Shown one piece after another: positions 10,583-21,152 of a stretch of DNA of 31,178 bases (position 1 is the first letter of the stretch; the number at the start of each line of letters is the position of its first letter). Source of the stretch: Nemertoderma westbladi. Its lineage: Eukaryota; Xenacoelomorpha; Nemertodermatida; Nemertodermatidae. The translations under genes were made by a program, and so were the position numbers. The notes under the pieces are model-generated. The model saw only the letters and a list, made by a program, of their open reading frames with translations, ran no database searches and was not told the DNA's origin. The stretch is taken from the NCBI GenBank assembly GCA_032718475.1, contig JAUCBJ010004305.1, positions 1-31,178 of the forward strand, in the 5' to 3' direction.

Positions 10583-11652
10583 TAAGCAAGTCGGAAGTCA
10601 TCAATCAAATATAAATTCCCTCAACAATGTTTACCTATGGTCAGAATGGAAGGGCTATTTACCTATGGTCAGAGAGAGATCCCACTCTGTAATTTGGCAA
10701 AATTGCTCAAATTCATTCAGTTGAATGGCACAGTAGAGTGAACTAAACTAAATTCCCTCAACAATGTTTGGCTATGGTCTGAAAGAACTAACAGTCATTC
10801 AGCTTGCACAATGTCAATCACCTACAGTATAAAACATTTAGAATGCCAGTGTGTATCCTGATACAGATAATAAGCAGTGATATATATATTTCAAACTATA
10901 ATGTTAGTGTTAGCCTTACACAGTATCAGTATGAGGCTGAGTAAACATTCCACCTTATAAGCATACTGCCTCCACAGAATTAATGTTGGCCGAAAGATTT
11001 AAAAATAAAACAATTATTATTATAAATACAGTGCAATCCAATAGTACCCAACACACTGTGTAACTAACAGTCAATCAGCTTACACGTCAATTAACATAGA
11101 AGAGAGAGTAACCTTGTAGATCGCCATAGAAAGCATTGGGAAGAGTTATTCAGCTGAGGCTGTAATAGCCGGCTAACCCAGTGAATGATTATAAAGTTGG
11201 CACTGTATGTACTTCCTTGTTAGGTGGCTCCCTATAGAATAGCAAACCAACCAGTTGATGTTTGTTTGCAGAGAGTGGTTGGTAGGGCCTAAACAAACAG
11301 TATGGGTGTACTAAGTACAATAATCTTGGCAACCTCATCGATTTATACTAAGCCTTGTGTAGAAATGCATTACATAAGCCATTTTTCATCAGGACACCAG
11401 CTGTCATGGGTGTTATTTTTTTACCATTGCGCCTATGGCGTTTTTTTCGTTTATCTCTATTTTTCGAGCCCAGAGGCTATGGACGGAGTAGCCGATCATG
11501 CCAGGGACCTTAGAATCGCGGTATCTAGATGCTGTGAAAATTTCATCAAAATCGTTAGAGCAGTTTTGGCTGTAGATCAGCCAGTCAGTCAGCCAGTCAG
11601 CCAGTCAGTCAGCTAACAATTCTTACAGTAATCAAGTCTAACGACTTGCTAA
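10582..11652 (+). mobile_element. Spacer element E2b (tandem copy of E2)
   Basis: Near-identical to E2 over its whole length, with small differences (CTATGGTCAGAAT instead of CTATGCTCAGAAT, and a 2-bp deletion in ATGCCAGTGTG). The left tip is GCAAGTCG, the right hairpin CAAGTCTAACGACTTG is at 11633-11648, then CTAA. The CAGT microsatellite lies at 11576-11613. Head-to-tail placement next to E2 suggests either unequal exchange or concatemer insertion. Confidence 0.75.
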
Positions 11653-11659
11653 CTAGTGA

Positions 11660-11675
11660 CGGGCCTAGCGGCCCG
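11660..11675. other. Variant linker hairpin at the left end of E3
   Basis: CGGGCCTAGCGGCCCG forms a 6-bp stem with a TAGC loop. It occupies exactly the place of the ACGGCGTC/GACGCCGT hairpin in the other linkers, with a different stem sequence but conserved self-complementarity. It is followed by ATAAGGAACCGAC instead of TTAAGCAAGTCGG. Confidence 0.75.
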
Positions 11676-13154
11676 ATAAGGAACCGACTTTATATTTTAA
11701 ATAAAAGAGACAACGAGAATTACTATAGAACTAATAATTATGTAAAAATACAATCATATTTCATACAATAATTATTAATAAATTCGATGTATTATTAGTT
11801 GCTCAATTCTAGAACAAAATCGGCCTGCAACTAGTGAAGACCTCGTTTTGGAATTTCGAAACCACGCTGGTGCGATGCGCGATATCGTGTTTAGATAATA
11901 AATTGAAAACTCCATCAATTCATGTGCAACCAGTAATAAGAAATCGCTATAAATGTAATTAAATAAAAATTATTCTAGAAAAATTTTCCTCAAAAAGTAT
12001 GAAGTCTTGGCATTGGTGACGCGAAACTAGGCTAGTGAGATTCAGGATATTGCGTTTAATATAAAAATCGAAAACGCTATCGAATTCCGTAAAGGCGTTT
12101 ATAAAATACTGCAAATTTTTTGAAATTTGTAAAATTCTAGAACTAGAAAAAATTAATTTTTGAACGGCGCTGTTTGGGGTTTCGAAATATGGATAGGCTG
12201 AAAGAGGACATCGAATTAAGTTGAAAAATGAAAACCCCATCGAATTTGGACAAAGCGTTCCGGAGTTATAGCGGATCGAAAAAATTTGACCCCCCCTCAG
12301 TCGCCAAAAATTTACAGTAATTTCAAATTTTGCAAAAAAAAATTTTTGCGTTATTTTTGATGGCGAATCGATTGGCAGTACATGCTACGAAAAATTTTTT
12401 TTTGAAATTATTGGTCAGAAAAAAAAACATGGAAAAGGTATCTTTTTAAAAAGATTTGATGTCTTTGCCTATGGTCAGAGAATGATCCAACTCTGTAACT
12501 TGGCAATCGCTCAAATCCATTCAGCTGAATGGCACAGTAGAGTAAACTAAAGTAAATTCCCTATACAATGTTCTGAAGGGGAGACTGACAGAGAGTAATC
12601 CAACAATAAAACATTTTGCAATAATGTTGGCATTAATGTAGCCAACACACTGTGTACTTAAGTCATTCAGCTTACATTAGCAGAGTGAGATATTCCCATA
12701 CAATGCATTGGGAAGAGTAATTCAGCTGAGGCGATAATAGATTTCAAACTAAACCAACCAGTTAATATTTGCTTTGACAGAGTGTCCTAGGGCCTAAACA
12801 AACAGTATGGGTGTACTAAGTACAATAATCTTGGCAACCTCATTGATTTATACTAAGCCTTGTGTAGAAATCCATTACATAAGCCATTTTTCATCATGAC
12901 ACCAGCTGTTATTGGTGTTATTTTACCATTGCGCCTATGGCGTTTTTTCGTTTATGTCTATTTTTCGAGCCCATGGCTCATGGACGAAATAGCGGAACAT
13001 ACCAGGGACCTTAGAATCGCGGTATCTAGCCGCTGTGAAAATTTCATCAAAATCGTTAGAGTAGTTTTGGCTGTAGATCAGTCAGTCAGCCAGCCAGCCA
13101 GCCAGCCAGCCAGTCTCGAGCAATTCTTACAGTAATGAACCTCTCGGTTCCTAA
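11676..13154 (+). mobile_element. Spacer element E3 (~1.48 kb, GGAACC-type tips)
   Basis: The left tip GGAACCGAC (11680-11688) is matched by the right hairpin GAACCTCTCGGTTC (13137-13150) followed by CTAA. The left ~780 bp are unlike the other elements and contain three diverged ~162-bp repeats. From about 12460 onward the sequence rejoins the common unit: CTATGGTCAGAG, ATTCAGCTGAATGGCACAGT, GCGCCTATGGCG, TTTCATCAAAATCG, a CAGT/CAGC microsatellite (13077-13113) and CAATTCTTACAGTAAT. No transposase frame is present. Confidence 0.7.
11845..12300. repeat. Three diverged ~162-bp tandem repeats inside E3
   Basis: Units are recognisable by CGAAA anchors at 11857, 12022 and 12183 (spacings 165 and 161). 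Each is followed by a GGCTRGTG/GGCTG-like piece, then a GAAAAC-TCCATC/GCTATC/CCCATC-GAATT piece, then a motif such as CGTTCCGGAGTTATAGCG. The divergence implies an old array. A ~160-bp core array between conserved ends is also the design reported for pearl-type elements of bivalves; that comparison is from general knowledge. Confidence 0.65.
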
Positions 13155-13160
13155 CTAGAG

Positions 13161-13178
13161 ACGGCGTCAAGACGCCGT
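13161..13178. other. Linker hairpin at the left end of E2c
   Basis: ACGGCGTCAAGACGCCGT again, between the E3 right end (CTAACTAGAG) and the tip TTAAGCAAGTCGG. Confidence 0.75.
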
Positions 13179-14253
13179 TAAGCAAGTCGGAAGTCATCAA
13201 TCAAATATAAATTCCCTCAACAATGTTTACCTATGCTCAGAATGGAAGGGCTATTTACCTATGGTCAGAGAGAGATCCCACTCTGTAATTTGGCAATTGC
13301 TCAAATTCATTCAGTTGAATGGCACAGTAGAGTGAACTAAACTAAATTCCCTCAACAATGTTTGGCTATGGTCTGAAAGAACTAACAGTCATTCAGCTTG
13401 CACAATGTCAATCACCTACAGTATAAAACATTTAGAATGCCACAGTGTGTATCCTGATACAGATAATAAGCAGTGATATATATATTTCAAACTATAATGT
13501 TAGTGTTAGCCTTACACAGTATCAGTATGAGGCTGAGTAAACATTCCACCTTATAAGCATACTGCCTCCACAGAATTAATGTTGGCCGAAAGATTTAAAA
13601 ATAAAACAATTATTATTATAAATACAGTGCAATCCAATAGTACCCAACACACTGTGTAACTAACAGTCAATCAGCTTACACGTCAATTAACATAGAAGAG
13701 AGAGTAACCTTGTAGATCGCCATAGAAAGCATTGGGAAGAGTTATTCAGCTGAGGCTGTAATAGCCGGCTAACCCAGTGAATGATTATAAAGTTGGCACT
13801 GTATGTACTTCCTTGTTAGGTGGCTCCCTATAGAATAGCAAACCAACCAGTTGATGTTTGTTTGCAGAGAGTGGTTGGTAGGGCCTAAACAAACAGTATG
13901 GGTGTACTAAGTACAATAATCTTGGCAACCTCATCGATTTATTACTAAGCCTTGTGTAGAAATGCATTAGATAAGCCATTTTTCATCAGGACACCAGCTG
14001 TCATTGGTGTTATTTTACCATTGCGCCTATGGCGTTTTTTTCGTTTATCTCTTTTTTTCGAACACAGAGGCTATGGACGGAGTAGCCGATCATGCCAGGG
14101 ACCTTAGAATCGCGGTATCTAGATGCTGTGAAAATTTCATCAAAATCGTTAGAGTAGTTTTGGCTGTAGGTCAGTCAGTCAGTCAGTCAGTCAGTCAGTC
14201 AATCAGTCAGCCACGAGCAATTCTTACAGTAATCAAGTCTAACGACTTGCTAA
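13178..14253 (+). mobile_element. Spacer element E2c (apparently identical copy of E2)
   Basis: 13121-14253 repeats 9426-10558 at an offset of 3695 bp. No difference was found in the segments compared, including the positions that distinguish E2 from E2b. The right hairpin CAAGTCTAACGACTTG (14234-14249) and CTAA (14250-14253) abut the inverted 16-bp array directly, forming the right palindrome junction. The CAGT microsatellite is at about 14172-14212. Confidence 0.75.
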
Positions 14254-16494
14254 TTAAGTGAGTGTTATATTCAGTGAGTGTTGTATTCAGTGAGCGTTCT
14301 ATTCAGTGAGCGTTCTATTCAGAGAGCGTTTTAGTGAGTAAGTGTTCTATTAAGTAAGTGTTCTATTAAGTAAGTGTTCTAGTCAGTGAGTGTTCTATTC
14401 AGTGAGTGTCATATTCAGTAGCGTTCTATTCAGTGAGTGTTCTAGTCAGTGAGTGTTCTATTCAGTGAGTGTTATATTCAGTGAGTAATCTATTCAGTGA
14501 GCGTTCTATTCAGTGAGCGTTCTATTAAGCGAGGGTTCTAGTTAGTGAGTGTTCTATTAAGTGAGTTTTCTAGACAGTGAGTTTACTAGACAGTGAGTGT
14601 TCTATTAAGTGAGTGTTCTATTCAGTGAGTGTTATATTCAAAGATCGTTCTATTCTATGATAATTATATTCATTCAATGAGTGTTATATTCAGTGAGCGT
14701 TCTAGTCAGTGAGTGTGCTATTAAGTGAGTGTTATATTCTATTCAGTGAGCGTTCTATTCAGTTCGTGTTCTATTCAATGACCGTTCTATTCTATGAGTG
14801 TTCTATTCAATGAGTGTTATATTCAGTAAGCGTTCAATTAAGTGAGCTTTTTAGTGAGCGTTTTATTCAGTGAGTGTTCTATTCAGTGACTGTTCTTGTC
14901 AGTGATTGTTCTATTAAGTGCGTTTTCTATTCAGTGAGTGTTCGATTAATTGGGCGTTCTATTCAGTGAGCGTTCTATTCAGTGAGCGTTCTATTCAGTG
15001 AGTGTTCTATTCAGTGAGCGTTCTATTCAATGAGCGTTATATTCAGTGAGCGTTCTATTCAGTGAGCGTTCTATTCATTGAGCGATCTATTCAGTGAGTG
15101 TTCTATTCAGTGAGCGTTCTATTCAGTGAGCGTTCTATTCAGTGGGCGTTCTATTCAGTGAGCGTTCTATTCAGTGAGTGTTCTATTCAGAGAGTGTTCG
15201 ATTAAGTGGGCGTTCTATTCAGTGAGCGTTCTATTAAGTGAACGTTCTTTTCAGTGAGTGTTCTATTCAGTGAGCGTTCTATGCAGTGAGTGTTCTATTC
15301 AGTGAGCGTTCTATTCAATGAGCATTCCATTCAGTGGGCGTTCTATTCAGTGAGCGTTCTATTCAGTGAGCGTTCTATTCAGTGAGCGATCTATTCAGTG
15401 AGTGTTCTATTTAGTGAGCGTTCTATTCAGTGAGCGTTCTATTTAGTGAGCGTTCTATTCAGAGAGTGTTCTATTAAGTGAGTGTTATATTCAGTGAGTG
15501 TTGTATTCAGTGAGCGTTCTATTCAGTGAGCGTTCTATTCAGAGAGCGTTCTAGTCAGTGAGTGTTCTATTAAGTGAGTGTTCTATTAAGTGAGTGTTCT
15601 AGTCAGTGAGTGTTCTATTCAGTGAGTGTTATATTCAGTGAGTATTCTATTCAGTGAGCGTTCTATTCAGTGAGCGATCTATTAAGAGAGGGTTCTAGTT
15701 AGTGAGTGTTCTATTAAGTGAACTTTCTAAACAGTGAGTGTTCTATTAACTGAGTGTTCCAGTCAGTGAGCGTTCTATTCAGTGAGCGTTATATTCAGTG
15801 AGTGCTCGATTAAGTGGGCGTTCTATTCAGTTAGCGTTCTATTCAGTGAGCGTTCTATTCAGTGAGCGTTCTATTCATTGAGCGTTCTATGCAGTGAGTG
15901 TTCTATTCAGTGAGCGTTCTATTCAGTGAGCGTTCTATGCAGTGAGTGTTCTATTCAGAGAGCGTTCTATTTAGTGAGCGTTCTATTCAGTGAGTGTTCT
16001 ATTCAGTGAGTGTTATATTCAGTAAGCTTTCTATTCAGTGAGCGCTCTATTCAGAGAGCGTTCTAGACAGAGAGTGTTCTATTAAGTGAGTGTTATAGTC
16101 AGTGAGTGTTCTATTAAGTGAGTGTTATATGCAGTGAGTATTCTATTCAGTGAGCGTTATATTCAGTGAGTGTTTTATTCAGTGAGCGTTCTATTCAGTG
16201 AACGTTCTATTCAGTGAGCGTACTATTCAGAGAGTGTTCTATTCAGTGAGAGTTATATTCAGTGAGCGTTCTATTCTATGAGTGTTCTATTCAGTGAGTG
16301 TTCTATTCAGGAGTGTTCTATTTAGTGAGTGTTCTATTAAGTGAGTGTTATATTCAGGAGTGTTCTATTAAGTGAGTGTTCTAGTCAGAGAGTGTTCTAT
16401 TCAGTGAGTGTTCTATTAAGTGAGTGTTATATTCAGGAGTGTTCTATTTAACGAGCGTTCTATTCAGTGAGTGTTCTATTCAGAGAGCGTTCTA
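14254..16494. repeat. 16-bp minisatellite, ~140 copies (right arm, inverted)
   Basis: Exact mirror of 5248-7488, read here as GAGCGTTCTATTCAGT and variants. Variant order is preserved unit by unit wherever checked. Confidence 0.97.
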
Positions 16495-16589
16495 TTCAGT
16501 GCGATTCTCAGCACTAATGCCGTCTGTCTACCCGTGGAAGAACCTATGACCGATTATCAGCACTATGCCCGTCTGTCTACCCGTGGAAC
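16495..16589. repeat. ~58-bp tandem duplication (right arm)
   Basis: Mirror of 5153-5247: CCGTCTGTCTACCCGTGGAA occurs twice about 58 bp apart, at the outer edge of the 16-bp array. Confidence 0.85.
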
Positions 16590-17265
16590 CTCTAACATTT
16601 CATATCATTTGTCAGCTTGATGTTTTTTTTTGATGATTCATAATTTTCAAAGAATGGTATTATTTTTGGCGGAAATAATTTTTTCGATTTTTTTTTGTTT
16701 CTATATTTGTCCGGATACGCGGTCTATCGTCTATCTGAGTTACAAATTTTATAAAATTCCATTAAGCGGTTCATCCATAAAGTGTACCTCTGTGCGACTT
16801 ACGTTTATTAAGGAAATGAGCCCGAGGTACAATGTACCCTTAAGTTAGTACATTGTCATGGAAATAAAATGATTGACGTATAATTACTGTTATAATAAAT
16901 GATATACTTTATTGAAAATTAAAATACGCACGCATAACAATTAACAGTAGCAGCAGTAACCATCGTTACTAATTTATACTGCACAATATGTAAGTAATAA
17001 TAGTAGCAACGATAAATTTATCTATATCTCTACGAAATAATAAAACTATATTTTTACATCGTGATTGTAAAGTGAGACTGTAAACTACTTTGCAACAAGT
17101 ACAACACAACAAACAAGTACCATTTTAATTTAAATTGTATTTTAATTTTGAAACAAAACTTCAATAATTACAACCCAATTATTTGGGGATTAATTGTAAT
17201 AATGGAACTAAAACAACTACCTGGAAAAAAAAAAATAAAGACTGAAATAAGCCGTGGGTCTGTTT
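16590..17265. other. AT-rich non-coding stretch, nothing assignable (right arm)
   Basis: Mirror of 4477-5152. Only short fortuitous frames are present (for example 72 codons at 16630-16848). Confidence 0.45.
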
Positions 17266-18472
17266 CTGCCGTCTTAAAGCAAAATCGTGACCATAGAGCC
17301 AGTTTTTTTTTAAAAAAAATTTTTTACCAAAAATACTCAAGATGGCGTTCTACATCTAATGTTAAAATCCTAGACTTGTATGTCAGTCCGTTTAGGAGAT
17401 ATGGAAAACCAGAACAACCCTCACAACATAAAAGTTGAAAACCGTTAGAGGTAAAACAACACACACAGACTAGAGTTAATGTTAAATTTCAGTATGTGTT
17501 GTTTTGCCTCTTTGGATAATAACGAAAAAAACAGTATTTTTCATTAACAAAATTCATTTTGAATGCTAGCCAGTATTATAAAATGTATCATTGTATCTTC
17601 CCCGACCTCTGTCGGAAAAATTAGGAGACGGGATCCATATAGAGGGAAATGAGAAGGGTTTTTGAATTTTTCTCAAAATCACATTTTTTGGTGAGTGTTG
17701 TTCTGGCTCTTTGGTCACGAAATACCCTATCTCCAAAAATCGTGTTTTGAGTAATTAAACGAAACGCGTTTTCTTCTACAAGTTTGTTATACTGCTGCCT
17801 GGATACCAGAATTTGAACTGCAAGTCACCCAAATATACTAACTTAGAATTTCAAATGCGAGATACACAACTTTTGTAATTTGGGAGCTTAAAAAATGCTT
17901 AAAAGATTTTATAGGGTGTTTTGCCTCGAAAATGTTGGCGACAAATGAAACTGAACGTTTATATAGGGTGTTTTGTCTATCAAGAGTTGGTATCAAATAG
18001 TTTAATATCTTCAAATAATAATACTGCAGGGTGGAAATTATACTTGGAATTTTGTAGTTAAGGGTTGGGTTTTGGTAAATAATGTAAACTATAATTCAAA
18101 AACATGAGATAAACAGCTGATAATTTCTGTATAATTGGTTGCCTGGTAACGTCATCATGGTTACCATTCCATGAATATAAAGTACTCAAACTAAACTATA
18201 TGGGCAATCGATTATAGTTACAAATTTGTCCGTAAAATTCTTAGAAATATTCTAGCTAGCTACTGTATAACCATGTGACCAGTTTACCAAAACCTAGTCC
18301 GCCAAAATCAAACTCAGTCTACTTTGCCTTCTAGTGCAGTCCTTCATTATTTACGTTCAGTTCACCATCACACTTTAACTAACTAATTACAAAAACAAAT
18401 TATATTTCTTGGAATTATTTGCCAAAGAATTTCAAAAATGTTGATATAGGGCATTCTGCCTTAAGACGGCAG
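17266..18472. mobile_element. Possible 1.2-kb non-autonomous TIR element (right arm)
   Basis: Mirror of 3270-4476. The ends 17266-17285 and 18453-18472 are inverted copies matching at 18 of 20 positions, with the same internal CCCTATA-type and inverted repeats. No transposase. Confidence 0.5.
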
Positions 18473-19151
18473 TGTTAGGCAAGATACTATTAATGGCTGA
18501 TGTTGAAACTGATTGTCATATCTAGCTGTCTAGCTCCTTTAGCACTCAGTGTATTGATCAGTTCAGATAGATTTCAATTAAAATAAAACTGGAACAAAAT
18601 TTCAGAGCAAAAATAAATTTAGATTAATAAGATTAGATTTAACATCAGGAACGTATAAACGTTTCAGTTTAAAAGTTCGTATTAAATGTTAAAAATATAA
18701 AAAATAAGTAAACTAAAAATGTGAAAAAGAACCAGGAAAATAAATTATTTAAATTAATGAAAAGTGAGTGAGTGGTTTAAACCGATGGCGTCAGACTGAA
18801 CAAGGAAATAAAGCTAGATAAAATGAAATAAAATAAATATAATATAAATCTAATAACGTATAAAGGAGCTCTACTTTTATACTAATTCTATAATCTGCAC
18901 CGACAGGCGTATCAAATACAACATTTATTGCTGGTCATATAAAATAACTCTCATTAAAGTTTCCTATTACAATCTATGTTATTTACTATTGTAAAATGTT
19001 AAATGAAACTAAAATATCAATCCATGATGTGCCACTGGGATTTCAGACAAAGATTCAATGATTAGGGTGTATAGTGCTGCAATAATAATACTATCTGCAT
19101 GCAATGCAGGATTTTAGAAATATAAAACTTTACAGATTGCATAGCTAACGC
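18473..19151. other. AT-rich non-coding stretch, nothing assignable (right arm)
   Basis: Mirror of 2591-3269. No gene or RNA gene was recognised. Confidence 0.5.
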
Positions 19152-19273
19152 ATACCGTTGTAACAGATACCGTTGTAACAGATACCGTTGTAACAGATAC
19201 CGTTGTAACAGATACCGTTGTAACAGATACCGTTGTAACAGATACCGTTGTAACAGATACCGTTGTAACAGAT
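19152..19273. repeat. 15-bp minisatellite, 8 copies (right arm)
   Basis: Mirror of 2469-2590: eight copies of ACCGTTGTAACAGAT. Confidence 0.95.
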
Positions 19274-20519
19274 TGCCAGTCTAAGATATAAACCAATTTA
19301 CCAACTACTTCTAATAATACAAGCGGGGTGACATATCTCGGGCGTCGTACACACGGAGACAATGTTTGATTGACAGTTATGACCTAATACTGTATAATTA
19401 TTAATTAGTTGTTCAAAATATACAATAAAGGTAAATAATGAATTGTATTTGAACTGATATCCTATCGGTATTAGGAGAGGAGGTAAACCAAACTAATTAA
19501 TACAACATTGTTCCCAAGACGTACAATTCGCCGAGTCACCATAAAGTACTTAATGTCATTAAACCGAATGTTCTGTGTGATTAGCCCAACAATATAATAA
19601 AAAGTTAATAATAAAATAAATGAGTAAAGTGGATTACTATTTATTAGTACCGGTGACGGTGACTAATATAAATATAAAGATAATCAACAAGAAGAAACAC
19701 ACTGACTACAATAACGCAGAACCTCTACAAACCGAGTCTGAACATTCATTAGTTATCATCAGACTATGATACGGTACTATTTGTACCGGTATTACTGGTA
19801 TTGAGACACACCAATACTGTCTGTGGCTCCACAACATCTACTCACCTAGTTTACTTTAATTTTCATCCCAACCCGGTACAACGTCTCGGCGGCTTTAATC
19901 ATTAAAAGTGTCGAGCAACAACGTTAGAATATAGTGACTGCACTTAAATATAAATGGGATAGTTACTGTTACACAAGATAAAAATACGCAACTAGTAGGT
20001 ATTGAGTGTTGCTACTACTAGAATAATAACAGTAACCTACGTTTACTCTTTCTTAATGAGAAACGCCTCTTAAGTAAATCTAAATGTGCAATAAATTATG
20101 GGAGGCAGTAAAATATGACCAAGATTAACCTAAAGCTAAAACCTAATCTATTACATTGGATTATAAGATTACTATAAATAGAAATTAGTAAAAACTTAAA
20201 TTATATTGCACTAAATTTAAAACCGTCAAACATTAACTAAGTTACTAAGAAACACACATGTTTACCATCTCCTTCAAAATAAAATTATCCGTCATTATAA
20301 ATAAATATGGACTATAAATATGTAGAAGCGGTTGTCTAAAACAATCTACTAACAGTCTGACTAAGTAGATAAGCAAATAAGTAGATACTAGAATATATAG
20401 ATAATAAATTGATGGAAATACAGTTCAAAATATTTCCTTGACATTCATAAAATGTATCACTTTTATAAGGAAACGCCAAATCGGAGCAGCAGAGAAGATT
20501 TAATTATTTTAACTATCCC
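19274..20519. other. AT-rich non-coding stretch, nothing assignable (right arm)
   Basis: Mirror of 1223-2468. It lies downstream of the complete FE65 gene beyond its minisatellite. Confidence 0.5.
20499..20504 (-). promoter_or_regulatory. Possible FE65 poly(A) signal ATTAAA (right copy, minus strand)
   Basis: Mirror of 1238-1243, just beyond the minisatellite on the FE65 sense strand. Weak evidence in AT-rich DNA. Confidence 0.2.
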
Positions 20520-21102
20520 AAACTACCAATCCCAACTCCCTCACACCCAATCCCAACCCCCTCACACCCAATCCCAACCCCCTCACAACCAATCCCAACC
20601 CCCTTACACCCAATCCCAACTCCCTCACACCCAATCCCAACTCCCTCACACCCAATCCCAACCCCCTCACACCCAATCCCTACCCCCTCACACCCAATCC
20701 CTACCCCCTCACACCCAATCCCTACCCCCTCACAGCCAATCCCAACCCCCCCACACCCAATCCCCACCCCCTCACACCCAATCCCTACCCTCTCACACCC
20801 AATCCCCACCCCCTCACACCCAATCCCAACTCCCTCACACCCAATCCCAACCCCCTCACACCCAATCCCTACCCCCTCACACCCAATCTCAACTCCCTCA
20901 CACCCAATCCCCACCCCCTCACACCCAATCCCAACCCCCTCACACCCAATCCCAACTCCCTCACACCCAATCCCTACCCCCTCACACCCAATCCCACCAA
21001 CCCCCTCACACCCAATCCCAACCCCCTCACACCCAATCTCAACTCCCTCACACCCAATCCCTACCCCCTCACACCCAATCCCAACCCCCTCACAATCTCA
21101 AC
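20520..21102. repeat. 21-bp minisatellite, ~27 copies (right arm, C-rich on the plus strand)
   Basis: Mirror of 640-1222. The plus strand reads CCCAATCCCAACCCCCTCAC-type units; the G-rich strand is again the FE65 sense strand. It begins about 50 bp after the FE65 stop codon. Confidence 0.95.
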
Positions 21103-21152
21103 TCACTCGCTCCTATTAGCAAACAAATTGAATTAAAACGAACTCCAATAAT

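Noticed and set aside
7493-14249. A classical cut-and-paste transposon inserted in the 16-bp array
   Set aside because: The array is inverted on the far side, so the flanks are not the two halves of one target. The spacer is also a cluster of several elements, without a transposase.
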